This document shows, piece by piece, positions 33,596-41,966 of a DNA stretch of 45,161 nucleotides (positions within the stretch are counted from its first letter, which is position 1; each line of letters starts with the position of its first letter). The notes beneath the pieces were generated by a model. That model searched no databases and was not told the origin of the DNA. It saw only the letters and a list, made by a program, of their open reading frames with translations. Made by a program: the position numbers and the translations under genes. The DNA lies in the NCBI GenBank assembly GCA_900753305.1, contig CAADYR010000139.1, positions 1-45,161 on the forward strand. The letters run 5' to 3'. The stretch is from Lachnospiraceae bacterium. GTDB taxonomy: Bacteria; Bacillota; Clostridia; Lachnospirales; Lachnospiraceae.

Positions 33596-34387
33596 ATGGA
33601 GAAGGAAATAACCTGTTTTGAGGCAGCCAGGGTAATGGAAAAGGCACTGGATGTAGGAGAGGCAATGCTGTGTACAGGAGCGGAAATCTCCCGTGTAGAA
33701 GATACGATTTTAAGAATATGCCATTCTTACGGCGGTGGAGTAATAGATGTATTTACGATTCTGTCACTGATCATTTTGAGCTGGCATACAACAGACGATC
33801 AGAATTTTACCCAGACGAGGCGAATCTATTCCTATTCTACAGATCTTGGTAAGCTGGAGGAGTTAAATGCCCTTTCCAGATATATCTGTGCCAACAAACC
33901 TTCCTGTGATGAGATCGAGCAGAAGGTTGAGAAGATCATGCATGGTGACAGGAGGCGTATCTCCGGGTCACGAATGGCAGGATATGTATTAGGTGCCAGT
34001 GCTTTTGCCATTTTCTTTGGAGGCAATATGAGAGATGGTGTGGCAGCAGGCATGGTCGCGCTGATCTTTTATTTCTGGGAGTATGTATTTGGTCCCAGGA
34101 GTAAGAACCGGGTGGTGTATACACTGCTGTCCTCATTTGCAGTGGGGATATTATGTATGCTGTCTGTCCTATGTGGAGTGGGAGTTCATGTTGATAAGGT
34201 CATGATAGGCAATATCATGCTTCAGATTCCAGGTATTAATATGATGAACGCCATCAGGGATATGATGTGCGGTGATATGATCACAGGACTTTTGCGTCTG
34301 ATGGAGGCGATCATTCTGGCAGTTGCGATCGCAGCCGGCTTCGCCCTTGCTATTATAGGATTTACAAAATTGGGAATCGGGGTGTAG
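33596..34387 (+). CDS. Threonine/serine exporter ThrE N-terminal-domain protein (YjjP-like)
   Basis: The ATG at 33596 overlaps the start of the intergenic spacer by design: it lies 1 bp after the CPBP stop codon. The 263-residue product has a soluble N-terminal part (1-120) with the ThrE signature LCTGAEISRVEDTI, then five membrane helices ending in a C-terminal hydrophobic stretch. The second half, ThrE_2 type, is encoded by the next gene. In E. coli the similar YjjPB pair exports succinate; in Corynebacterium the fused ThrE exports Thr/Ser. Substrate here is undetermined. Confidence 0.9.
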   Translation: MEKEITCFEAARVMEKALDVGEAMLCTGAEISRVEDTILRICHSYGGGVIDVFTILSLIILSWHTTDDQNFTQTRRIYSYSTDLGKLEELNALSRYICANKPSCDEIEQKVEKIMHGDRRRISGSRMAGYVLGASAFAIFFGGNMRDGVAAGMVALIFYFWEYVFGPRSKNRVVYTLLSSFAVGILCMLSVLCGVGVHVDKVMIGNIMLQIPGINMMNAIRDMMCGDMITGLLRLMEAIILAVAIAAGFALAIIGFTKLGIGV

Positions 34388-34884
34388 TGAGAGAGATGAT
34401 ATGGGATTTTCTGGTTAAAAATTACAGTCTGATCATAAGTGGTGCCATTGGAACGCTGGGATTTTGTCTTTTTTTTAAGATTCGCAGGGATAAGCTGATC
34501 TATGGTTGTATAGGAGGATTGCTTACCAGTCTGTTTTTTTGCATATGCAGTGACTTGGGACTATCAGTACTGATGCGTAATCTCATACCGACAATTGTAG
34601 GTACACTGTATGCGGAAGTGATCGCACGCATTGTGAAAGCACCAACCATCGTATTTCTCATACCGGCAGTGATTCCTCTGACACCGGGTGGTACGTTGTA
34701 TTATACGATGAGTGCCATTGTAGAAGGAGATATGGTCAAGGCACAGAAGCAGGGAGAGATTACGCTTCTGGTGGCATTAGGGATTGCAGTAGGAATTGTA
34801 TTTATTTCAGTTATTTTCTATCAGTTAACAAATTGGAATGTACGGTTAAAGGCTATCAAAAATAAGCCGTGGCAGAAGAAATAA
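34387..34884 (+). CDS. Threonine/serine exporter ThrE C-terminal-domain protein (YjjB-like)
   Basis: The GTG start at 34387 overlaps the preceding stop by one base; an ATG at 34396 is an alternative. The 165-residue protein has five hydrophobic segments and the typical IPAVIPLTPGGTLYYTM motif of ThrE_2 domains. It completes the split exporter with the gene before. The two are surely co-translated. Given the fermentation enzymes around it, organic acid export as with YjjPB is possible. Confidence 0.9.
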   Translation: MREMIWDFLVKNYSLIISGAIGTLGFCLFFKIRRDKLIYGCIGGLLTSLFFCICSDLGLSVLMRNLIPTIVGTLYAEVIARIVKAPTIVFLIPAVIPLTPGGTLYYTMSAIVEGDMVKAQKQGEITLLVALGIAVGIVFISVIFYQLTNWNVRLKAIKNKPWQKK

Positions 34885-34895
34885 AAGGAGTGCAG

Positions 34896-35882
34896 ATGAT
34901 TATGAAAATGTATGTGTACAGCATGAGGGAGTTTGATGAATTACCGTATTTTGAACAGTATTGCAGCCAGAATGAAGTAGAATGGGCGTATACCAGGGAA
35001 ACACCCTGTATGGATAATCTGGAAAAAGCAAAAGGTTATGGTGTTGTCAATATCATAACGACTGTTATTAATAAAGAAATGATAGATAAGTGGCATGATA
35101 TGGGAGTAAAGTGCATAGCGACCAGAACCATAGGCTATGACCATATTGACTGCGACTATGCCAAGAGTCTTGGTATGGGTGTGATCCATATTACTTATTC
35201 TCCTGCAACAGTGGCAGATTATACGATCATGCTGATGCTCATGGGATGTCGTAAGATCCAGTATATCATGCAGAGAGCACAGATTCAGGATTATACATTG
35301 CAGGGCAAGATTGGCAGGGAGCTTCCGGGTATGACAGTCGGCATCATTGGAACGGGTAAGATCGGTAAAACAGTTATCCATCATTTGTCAGGATTTGGAT
35401 GTAAAATACTGGCTTATGATATTTATGAAAGTGATGAAGTGCGTCAGTATGCACAATATACAGATCTTGATACGATCTACAGAGAATGTGATATCATATC
35501 CCTGCATGCACCTGCTACAGAGGACAATTATCATATGATCGATGCCAGGGCACTTGATAAGATGAAGAAGGGGATTATCCTGATTAACTGTGCGAGGGGT
35601 TCCCTGATCGATACACAGGCATTGATCGATGGAATTGAATCCGGCAAGGTTGGATTTGCGGGACTGGATGTTATTGAACATGAGAACGGTCTGTATTATT
35701 TCAACCGTATGGGAGAGCCTTTGCAGAATCCCATGCTTGCAATCCTTCGTTCTTATTCTAATGTTGTAGTGACACCGCATACTGCATTCTATACGCAGGA
35801 AGCAGTATCGGATATGGTAGAGAATTCCATTTTGTGTGCAATGGCATATGTAAATGGTCAAAAAACTCCGTTTGAGGTATAG
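34896..35882 (+). CDS. D-isomer-specific 2-hydroxyacid dehydrogenase (D-lactate dehydrogenase-like)
   Basis: A 328-residue NAD-dependent enzyme. ATG 34896 is placed five bases after AAAGGAG; ATG 34902 is possible. The Rossmann motif is GIIGTGKIGKTVIHH. Catalytic residues fit the family: Arg in INCARGSLIDT, Glu in GLDVIEHENG, His in TPHTAFYTQEAV. The N-terminal TRTIGYDHID supports the D-lactate dehydrogenase/VanH group that reduces pyruvate or a related 2-keto acid. It is 11 bp after the ThrE_2 gene, so D-lactate or another 2-hydroxy acid could be linked with that exporter. Confidence 0.9.
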   Translation: MIMKMYVYSMREFDELPYFEQYCSQNEVEWAYTRETPCMDNLEKAKGYGVVNIITTVINKEMIDKWHDMGVKCIATRTIGYDHIDCDYAKSLGMGVIHITYSPATVADYTIMLMLMGCRKIQYIMQRAQIQDYTLQGKIGRELPGMTVGIIGTGKIGKTVIHHLSGFGCKILAYDIYESDEVRQYAQYTDLDTIYRECDIISLHAPATEDNYHMIDARALDKMKKGIILINCARGSLIDTQALIDGIESGKVGFAGLDVIEHENGLYYFNRMGEPLQNPMLAILRSYSNVVVTPHTAFYTQEAVSDMVENSILCAMAYVNGQKTPFEV

Positions 35883-35883
35883 T

Positions 35884-36564
35884 ATGTATATAATTTCTTT
35901 TTCTGAGTGGTCAATTTCAAATATCTGGATACGTATTGTAGTTGCAACGGTGCTGGGAATCATTATTGGACTGGACAGAGGTGTTAAAAGAAGAGGCGGC
36001 GGTGCAAGGACAACTACCACGGTTTGTCTGGGAGCGGCGCTTATCATGTTACTGGAACAATATCTGATGCAGACTATGCCTGGTACAACTGACATGACGA
36101 GAATGTCGGCACAGGTCGTAAGTGGCGTTGGTTTTCTTGGTGCGGGGATGATACTGGTATCGGGACACCAGATCAAAGGACTGACTTCTGCGGCAGGAAT
36201 ATGGTTTTCGGCGTGTGTTGGTCTGGCAGCGGGCATTGGTTTTCTGGATGGAGCGGTAATCATAACCGTTATATTGCTGGTCGTATTGCATCTGATACCG
36301 TATCTTGAAGCGCATATATACAGTCATTCAAGATATATGACTCTATATTTGGAAGTTGATGATGGAAGGGCAATTGGAGATCTTCTTCACAAGTTAAAAG
36401 ATGATGGGTGCATAATCGATACTTTCGATGTAGATAAACCCAAGGCAAAGGGACTCTATTGTACGATCCTTTCTGTAATATACTGCCCTGAGGGAGTCAG
36501 CAAGGAAGATTATATGTTAAGTTTAAGGGACATAGAGGGAGTCATATCTGTATATGATATGTAA
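35884..36564 (+). CDS. MgtC/SapB-family membrane protein
   Basis: The ATG at 35884 is two bases after the dehydrogenase stop. The 226-residue protein has four to five helices with the family motif GLDRGVKRRGGGARTTTTVCLGAA and the following VSGVGFLGAGMIL. A C-terminal cytoplasmic ACT-like domain (about 150-226) includes DDGRAIGDLLHKL. MgtC proteins modulate membrane energetics and magnesium adaptation rather than transport magnesium. It is the last gene of the run starting at 28401. Confidence 0.9.
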   Translation: MYIISFSEWSISNIWIRIVVATVLGIIIGLDRGVKRRGGGARTTTTVCLGAALIMLLEQYLMQTMPGTTDMTRMSAQVVSGVGFLGAGMILVSGHQIKGLTSAAGIWFSACVGLAAGIGFLDGAVIITVILLVVLHLIPYLEAHIYSHSRYMTLYLEVDDGRAIGDLLHKLKDDGCIIDTFDVDKPKAKGLYCTILSVIYCPEGVSKEDYMLSLRDIEGVISVYDM

Positions 36565-36632
36565 ATTACACTTGCAAAAAAAGATAAAAAACGAATATAA
36601 TGGGGAATGAGGAAAGAGAGAGGTGAAGAGCC

Positions 36633-37196
36633 TTGTCACAATTTACAAAAAAGGCGATTGTAGAGACTTTTCTGGAACTTTTGAAGGAACATTCTCTGGA
36701 TAAGATCACAGTAAAAGACATTGTAGAAAAGTGTGGTATCAACCGTAATACATTCTATTATTATTATCAGGATATTTACGATCTGATCGATGATGTCTTT
36801 GATATTGAGACAAAGAAAGTACTGGAGGATGAGAAACAGTACGGAACCTGGTATGAGGAACTGCTGCGTGTCGCATTGTTCGTCGTAGAGAACAGACCGG
36901 CTATTTTACATATCTATGATTCCAAGAGCCGGGATGTATTGGAGAAGTATCTGTTTACCATCTGCCATAAGCTGATCAGAAGGTATGTAGAGCAGCAGGC
37001 ACAGGGGATGCAGGTGAGTGATAGAGAGAAAGAGTTTGTGATCATGTTCTATGGTTATTCTCTGGTGGGTATGACGCTTAACTGGATCAAGGGCAATTCC
37101 CAGTCGGATTCTGGAGAGTACTTAAAAGGAGTTGCGGCAATCTTTGAGAGAACAGTAAAGACGGCACTGGAATGTAGTTCCAAACTATCTGAATAA
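36633..37196 (+). CDS. TetR-family transcriptional regulator
   Basis: The start is a TTG preceded by GAGAGAGGTGA. The 187-residue protein has an N-terminal helix-turn-helix of TetR type (KITVKDIVEKCGINRNTFYY) and an all-helical C-terminal domain. That domain resembles the TetR_C_7/DhaS-like group often seen in Lachnospiraceae. Ligand unknown. It lies upstream of the DUF308/radical SAM/UPF0104 genes but is separated from them by a terminator, so it may control them in trans. Confidence 0.88.
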   Translation: MSQFTKKAIVETFLELLKEHSLDKITVKDIVEKCGINRNTFYYYYQDIYDLIDDVFDIETKKVLEDEKQYGTWYEELLRVALFVVENRPAILHIYDSKSRDVLEKYLFTICHKLIRRYVEQQAQGMQVSDREKEFVIMFYGYSLVGMTLNWIKGNSQSDSGEYLKGVAAIFERTVKTALECSSKLSE

Positions 37197-37209
37197 AGAA
37201 TCATATTTA

Positions 37210-37284
37210 GGCATTTTTTTGAAAATGCCCAAAATTTAGTCAATCAAGGAGCAATGTACAAATTTGATACATTGCTCTTTTTTT
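37210..37284 (+). terminator. Double terminator after the TetR gene
   Basis: A small hairpin GGCATTTT/AAAATGCC (37210-37229) is followed by a strong one, GAGCAATGTA (37249-37258) with TACATTGCTC (37268-37277) and a run of seven T. Confidence 0.85.
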
Positions 37285-37350
37285 GTCCATTTTATTTGTC
37301 GAAACAGGTCGATATACTGAATTTAAAGATAGAAAAGGGAGGTATGACTT

Positions 37351-37905
37351 GTGGATAGTCTAAAAGCAGAGAAACGGGCTTATATTATTTTATCTGCTAT
37401 TCAGCTTATTCTTGGCGGGTATCTGATCGCCAGACCAATGCAGTCTTTTTCCATTGCATGTTATGTGATCGGTACAGTGTTGGTGGTGTACGGAATCATT
37501 AAGTTGATCGGATATTTTACCAAGGACATGTATCAACTGGCTTTTCAGTTCGATTTTGCAATGGGAATTTTATCAGCGGTTGTAGGTTGTCTTTTATTAT
37601 TCCATTGGGAGCATATTTTAAAAGTATTTCCTACATTTGTAGGTATCCTGATTCTGATCGATGGAGTATTTAAAATACAGACAGCACTGGATGCCAGAAG
37701 GTTCGGACTGAGTAAATGGTGGCTGATCCTGATATGGGCGATCGCAGCAGGCGTGGCAGGCTTCGTATTGCTGGCAAGACCTGTTGAAGCAACAGAACTT
37801 ATCATGCAGTTAGTTGGACTGAACCTGATGATAGACGGCGGATTAAATCTATGGGTCGTACTGTATACAGTAAAGGAACATAAAAATTTTAGATTTCGTA
37901 ATTAA
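37351..37905 (+). CDS. DUF308 (HdeD-like) membrane protein
   Basis: A 184-residue protein with six hydrophobic segments arranged as three similar helix pairs, typical of DUF308/HdeD. GTG start with GGGAGG seven bases before. Repeated RP motifs after the second helix of each pair (YLIARPMQSF and VLLARPVEAT) support the internal repeat. HdeD in E. coli relates to acid stress; the function here is unknown. It leads an operon with the radical SAM gene 20 bp downstream. Confidence 0.82.
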   Translation: MDSLKAEKRAYIILSAIQLILGGYLIARPMQSFSIACYVIGTVLVVYGIIKLIGYFTKDMYQLAFQFDFAMGILSAVVGCLLLFHWEHILKVFPTFVGILILIDGVFKIQTALDARRFGLSKWWLILIWAIAAGVAGFVLLARPVEATELIMQLVGLNLMIDGGLNLWVVLYTVKEHKNFRFRN

Positions 37906-37925
37906 AAATTGAGGAGGCTATAGAT

Positions 37926-39350
37926 ATGGGAACAATGACACATGCAGCAGGAAGGCTTGCTTTTTCAGCAGCAATTGATGTAGCACTTAAGGATGTAAGA
38001 AAGAACAGAGAAGAAGGCATTATCAAACTTGTAGACTTAATGGAGAAGTACATGAGTGGTGAGAAGCTGGATGTAAACTATGATAAGGTCAGAGAAATGA
38101 TCCGCGACAAGGACTGCACACTGAATAAGTATATGAACAGAATCATTGATGAGATCGATCCACATGTGTTAAAGACAACAGCTTTGAATCTGGGATATGA
38201 AGCATTTTTCTATGGAACAAAGACGATCCGTAAGATGCGTGAAGTGCATCAGTGCAATATCCCATGGCTGATTCTGATGGACCCGACCAGTGCATGTAAT
38301 CTGCATTGTACAGGATGCTGGGCAGCAGAATATGGTAATCGTCTGAACCTGACATTTGAGGAACTGGACAATGTGATCACACAGGGTAAAGAGCTTGGTA
38401 TCTACTTCTATATGTTTACAGGCGGTGAACCACTGGTAAGAAAAGCAGATATTATCAAGTTATGTGAAAAACATAATGATTGTGCATTCCTTGCCTATAC
38501 AAATGGTACTTTAGTTGATGAAGCATTCTGCGAGCAGATGCAGAAGGTCGGTAATCTTTATCTGGCGATCAGTCTGGAAGGCTTTGCAGAAGTCAATGAT
38601 TTACGAAGAGGTAATGGTGTATTTGGCAAGGTTATGAATGCAATGTCCTTATTAAAGCAGCATGGTCTGATCTTTGGCACTTCCATCTGCTATACATCCA
38701 AGAATATCGAGACGGTAACCAGTGATGAGTTTGTTGACCTTCTGGTAGAGAATGGAAGCCGCTATGCCCTGTACTTCCACTATATGCCGGTAGGAAATGA
38801 AGCAGATGTAAGTCTTCTTCCTACTATGGAGCAGAGAAAGTATATGTACACCAGAGTACGTGAGATCAGAAATATGACTCATGGTAAGGGATTGTTCACA
38901 ATGGATTTCCAGAATGATGGTGAGTTTGTCGGCGGTTGTATTGCCGGAGGCAGAAACTACTTCCATATCAATGCAAATGGTGATGCGGAGCCTTGTGTAT
39001 TCATTCATTACTCAGGTGCAAATATCAGGGAAAATACATTACTGGAATGCCTCAAGCAGCCTTTGTTCATGGCCTATCGTGATAATCAGCCATTTAATGA
39101 TAATCAGTTAAGACCATGTCCTATGCTGGAGAATCCGGAGATCCTACAGAGAATTGTTAAGGAAACTGGCGCAAAATCAACAGACTTGCAATCTCCTGAA
39201 ACAGTAGAGCATTTGTGTGCTAAATGCCATGATTATGCGGCAGCATGGGCACCGGAGGCTGATAAATTGTGGAATGAATCTACACATATGGAGCATGCAT
39301 ATGAGAATTACAAACCAAAGGAAAGCAACAAAGACGAAAAAGTTTCATAA
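37926..39350 (+). CDS. Radical SAM protein with N-terminal helical extension and Cys-rich C-terminus
   Basis: A 474-residue protein. Residues 1-110 form an uncharacterised helical domain. The radical SAM core follows with CNLHCTGCW (CxxxCxxC), the TGGEPL motif and the usual barrel. The C-terminal part has GGCIAGGRNYFHINANGDAE, EPCVFIHYS, RPCPMLENP and CAKCHDY, which look like SPASM-like auxiliary cluster ligands. AGGAGG precedes the ATG. The product is unknown. Its gene overlaps a UPF0104 membrane protein gene by 50 bp and follows a DUF308 gene, so a membrane lipid or envelope substrate is suspected. Confidence 0.85.
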   Translation: MGTMTHAAGRLAFSAAIDVALKDVRKNREEGIIKLVDLMEKYMSGEKLDVNYDKVREMIRDKDCTLNKYMNRIIDEIDPHVLKTTALNLGYEAFFYGTKTIRKMREVHQCNIPWLILMDPTSACNLHCTGCWAAEYGNRLNLTFEELDNVITQGKELGIYFYMFTGGEPLVRKADIIKLCEKHNDCAFLAYTNGTLVDEAFCEQMQKVGNLYLAISLEGFAEVNDLRRGNGVFGKVMNAMSLLKQHGLIFGTSICYTSKNIETVTSDEFVDLLVENGSRYALYFHYMPVGNEADVSLLPTMEQRKYMYTRVREIRNMTHGKGLFTMDFQNDGEFVGGCIAGGRNYFHINANGDAEPCVFIHYSGANIRENTLLECLKQPLFMAYRDNQPFNDNQLRPCPMLENPEILQRIVKETGAKSTDLQSPETVEHLCAKCHDYAAAWAPEADKLWNESTHMEHAYENYKPKESNKDEKVS

Positions 39351-40344
39351 AAAAGTAATTCTAAAGTGGATCATTCTTCTGGTGCTTTTGGGGATAGCGC
39401 TGTATTTTTACAGAAATTCCCTACAAGAGATATTGCAGGGGATTCAGGCTTTGTCAGCCAGCCAGTTATTGGTAAGCTGCCTGATTGCAACGGTATTCTT
39501 TCTCACAGAAGGTTATATCGTATATTATATGGCGCATCCCATAGAGGCGACCTATAGCTGGACAAAAGGTATCAGGGTTGCGTATCTGTGTGAGTTTTAT
39601 CGTATTCTGACTCTGGGAAGTGGTTCCGGATTTGCAGCAATTTATTATCTGCAAAAAGACGGTGTTGCTTATGCCAAGGGAACAGGAATCACCATGATAC
39701 AGTTTGTATTCAAGAAAATTGCAGTTATGCTTTTGGGCGTAACAGGGTTTATCTATTTACTGGAGCAGCCACTGACAGGAGAAGTGTTAGGCGGTTATCG
39801 GGAGGCTATGGTAACAGGCTGTGTGATCACTATGCTGATTGCCGTATGCATGACCGTGATCACATTATCTGAAAAGGTAAAGGACTGGCTGTTAGCTGCA
39901 ATTGACTGGGCGCAGAAGAAATATCCTGAATATAATGTGCAAATGCAGAAGTGGCGGGAAAATCTGATTCTTTTAAACGATACAGGAAGAGATCTTCTGA
40001 CTCATAAGAAACGTTTCCTGATGCTGCTGGTATTAAATCTGTTTAAGCTGGCAGTAATCTATACGATACCGGCATATATACTGTATGGAATGGGGCAGCT
40101 TACGATCATGCAGAGTACGATGCTTATGGCTGTGGCATATATGCTGGCAGGAGTTATTCCCGCTCCATCAGGGATAGGCTCTCTGGAATTTGTATTTTTA
40201 CTGTTCTTTAACTGTTTTGCACAGGAGAGCAATACTGTTCCTTCAATTCTTGTATTTCGTTTTGCAACATGGATCGTGCCCTTTGTAATAGGAGCGATCG
40301 TGTATACAGCAGATAAACTTGTACATGTCAGGCAGACAAAATAA
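39301..40344 (+). CDS. UPF0104 / lysylphosphatidylglycerol synthase transmembrane-region-like flippase
   Basis: The ATG at 39301 is placed seven bases after GGAG (39290-39293), inside the radical SAM gene; upstream ATGs in this frame lack sites. The 347-residue product begins with a basic segment (KATKTKKFHKK) and has eight membrane helices. GSGSGFAAIYYLQKDGV and IPAPSGIGSLEFVFLLFF are typical of the MprF/AglD/UPF0104 flippase domain. The catalytic GNAT-like domain of true MprF is absent. It therefore probably flips a lipid made by another enzyme, perhaps the radical SAM partner. Confidence 0.85.
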   Translation: MRITNQRKATKTKKFHKKVILKWIILLVLLGIALYFYRNSLQEILQGIQALSASQLLVSCLIATVFFLTEGYIVYYMAHPIEATYSWTKGIRVAYLCEFYRILTLGSGSGFAAIYYLQKDGVAYAKGTGITMIQFVFKKIAVMLLGVTGFIYLLEQPLTGEVLGGYREAMVTGCVITMLIAVCMTVITLSEKVKDWLLAAIDWAQKKYPEYNVQMQKWRENLILLNDTGRDLLTHKKRFLMLLVLNLFKLAVIYTIPAYILYGMGQLTIMQSTMLMAVAYMLAGVIPAPSGIGSLEFVFLLFFNCFAQESNTVPSILVFRFATWIVPFVIGAIVYTADKLVHVRQTK

Positions 40345-40357
40345 ACGGGCAGTATGA

Positions 40358-40394
40358 TTTGGGTGGCTTTTATAAGTCATCCAAATTTTTTTGT
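40358..40394 (+). terminator. Terminator after the UPF0104 gene
   Basis: TTTGGGTGGCTT (40358-40369) pairs with AAGTCATCCAAA (40374-40385) with wobble pairs, followed by a run of T. The sigma-factor promoter begins seven bases beyond. Confidence 0.8.
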
Positions 40395-40400
40395 ATTTTT

Positions 40401-40429
40401 TGAAACTTTTTTGGGGTATGATATGTCTA
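40401..40429 (+). promoter_or_regulatory. ECF-type promoter before the sigma factor gene (likely autoregulatory)
   Basis: TGAAAC (40401-40406) followed after 17 bases by TGTCTA (40424-40429) is the pattern recognised by Bacillus ECF sigma factors of the SigM/SigV/SigW group. It is 27 bp before the sigma gene start. No sigma-A-type promoter of similar quality is seen there. Confidence 0.7.
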
Positions 40430-40456
40430 ATGTACATAACAAGGAGGTGCGAAGCG

Positions 40457-40954
40457 ATGAATATCTTTTCCGGAAAAGACAAAGAAAAAGAAAAGAAGAT
40501 AGAAGAAATATTATTACAGAATTATGACAGTTATTACCGCCTTGCATACAGCTATGTGCACAATGAAGCAGATGCAGGTGACATTGTACAAAATGGTGCT
40601 TATAAAGCCATAAGAGGAAGTCATACCCTGGAACGGGCAGAATATGCAGCCACATGGATCTATCGTATTATGCTCAATGAGATATTCCGTTTCTGTAAGG
40701 AGCGGGGTAAAAATATCGTATCGTTGGATGAGATGCCCATAGAGCATGGGAAGGAAGATACTTATATCGATATAGATCTGCAACGGGCGCTGGATACACT
40801 TTTGCCACAGGATAAGGCAGTTGTGGAGTTAAGGTTCTTTGAGGACAAAAAGCTGGAGGACATTGCAGATATACTGGAAGAGAATGTCAGCACAGTAAAG
40901 AGCCGGTTATACCGCAGTATGAAGAAGCTGCGTATAGAGCTGGAGGAATCGTAG
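40457..40954 (+). CDS. ECF-type RNA polymerase sigma factor (SigV-like)
   Basis: ATG 40457 has AAGGAGG. The 165-residue protein has sigma region 2 (YYRLAYSYVHNEADAGDIVQ) and region 4 (AVVELRFFEDKKLEDIADIL, then STVKSRLYRSMKKL). It should recognise the TGAAAC promoter just upstream. The next gene, 29 bp away, encodes an RsiV-like anti-sigma factor, so the pair resembles SigV/RsiV, which senses lysozyme in Bacillus and Enterococcus. Actual stimulus here is inferred. Confidence 0.92.
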   Translation: MNIFSGKDKEKEKKIEEILLQNYDSYYRLAYSYVHNEADAGDIVQNGAYKAIRGSHTLERAEYAATWIYRIMLNEIFRFCKERGKNIVSLDEMPIEHGKEDTYIDIDLQRALDTLLPQDKAVVELRFFEDKKLEDIADILEENVSTVKSRLYRSMKKLRIELEES

Positions 40955-40983
40955 AACAGGATATAGAAAGGACAGGTGCCGTT

Positions 40984-41907
40984 ATGGATGAGAAGCGCAT
41001 AGAATTGGAAGCATGCAAACAGACATATGAACAGCCTCATATGTCAGCAGAACAATTACAGGCAATGAAAGATAGAATAGAGGTAGCAAAGATGGAGAAT
41101 AGAAGAGAAGCCAGAAAGAAAAACGGAGCAGGGAAAGCAGCTCTTGCGGCAGCAGCAGTGGTGGCAGCATTTGTAATATTGCCCAATACATCAGCAGGAG
41201 TAGCACATGCAATGGAGCAGATTCCGGTGATCGGTAAATTGGTAGAAGTGGTGACTTTCAGGAATTATCAGTATGAGGATGAGCGTAATCAGGCAGATAT
41301 TGAAGTACCGGAGATTGTTCCGCAGAGCGTAACAGATACGGTTGCAGAAGAGTCTGCAACAGGTGTACAGGAGAATTTACAGAAGTCAGCGGATGAGATC
41401 AATGCAGAGATTCAGAAGATATCAGATCAGTTCGTAAAGGAATTTGAAGAAAATCTTCAGACAGAAGGTGGTTATCAGGATGTGATCGTGAAATCTGAAG
41501 TGGTTTCTACGACACAGGATTATTTCACACTGAAGCTGATCTGCTATCAGGGTGCAGGAAGCGGAGCGGAATGGAATTATTATTATACGATCGATCTGAA
41601 TACAGGAGAGAGATTACAGTTAAAGGATCTCTTTTATGAGGGAGCAGATTACATTACGCCGATCAGTGAGAACATTAAGGAACAGATGAAGGAGCAAATG
41701 GCAGCAGACGAGAACAAAATATACTGGCTGGATGATCCTGAAGTACCGGAATGGAATTTTGAACATATTACAGATGAGACTGCTTTTTATCTGAATGAGA
41801 ATGGTAACATTGTGATCAGCTTCAATGAAGGTGATGTAGCACCTATGTATATGGGAGTTGTTACATTTGAAATTCCCGATGAGGTGGTAAGAGATATTAG
41901 AAAGTAG
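40984..41907 (+). CDS. RsiV-like membrane anti-sigma factor with DUF3298 domain
   Basis: A 307-residue protein. Residues 1-48 are a cytoplasmic sigma-binding region, residues 50-68 one membrane helix, and the rest extracellular. The C-terminal domain with DYFTLKLICYQGAGSGAEWN and LNENGNIVISFNEGDVAP matches DUF3298. B. subtilis RsiV is cleaved by signal peptidase at an AxA site after binding lysozyme. Here AHA (residues 74-76) directly follows the membrane helix and may be that site. A terminator follows at 41920. Confidence 0.85.
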   Translation: MDEKRIELEACKQTYEQPHMSAEQLQAMKDRIEVAKMENRREARKKNGAGKAALAAAAVVAAFVILPNTSAGVAHAMEQIPVIGKLVEVVTFRNYQYEDERNQADIEVPEIVPQSVTDTVAEESATGVQENLQKSADEINAEIQKISDQFVKEFEENLQTEGGYQDVIVKSEVVSTTQDYFTLKLICYQGAGSGAEWNYYYTIDLNTGERLQLKDLFYEGADYITPISENIKEQMKEQMAADENKIYWLDDPEVPEWNFEHITDETAFYLNENGNIVISFNEGDVAPMYMGVVTFEIPDEVVRDIRK

Positions 41908-41919
41908 ATAAAATAAATG

Positions 41920-41957
41920 AGGGCTGGTGCAGATTAAAATGTGCATCAGCCCTTATT
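41920..41957. terminator. Bidirectional terminator
   Basis: AGGGCTGGTGCA (41920-41931) pairs with TGCATCAGCCCT (41942-41953) with one wobble. It lies between the convergent anti-sigma and LRR-protein genes. Confidence 0.8.
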
Positions 41958-41966
41958 GGTAATCAC

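Noticed and set aside
35388..36263. Minus-strand open frame of 291 codons
   Set aside because: It spans two well-supported plus-strand genes (dehydrogenase and MgtC-like) and has no family features or ribosome site.
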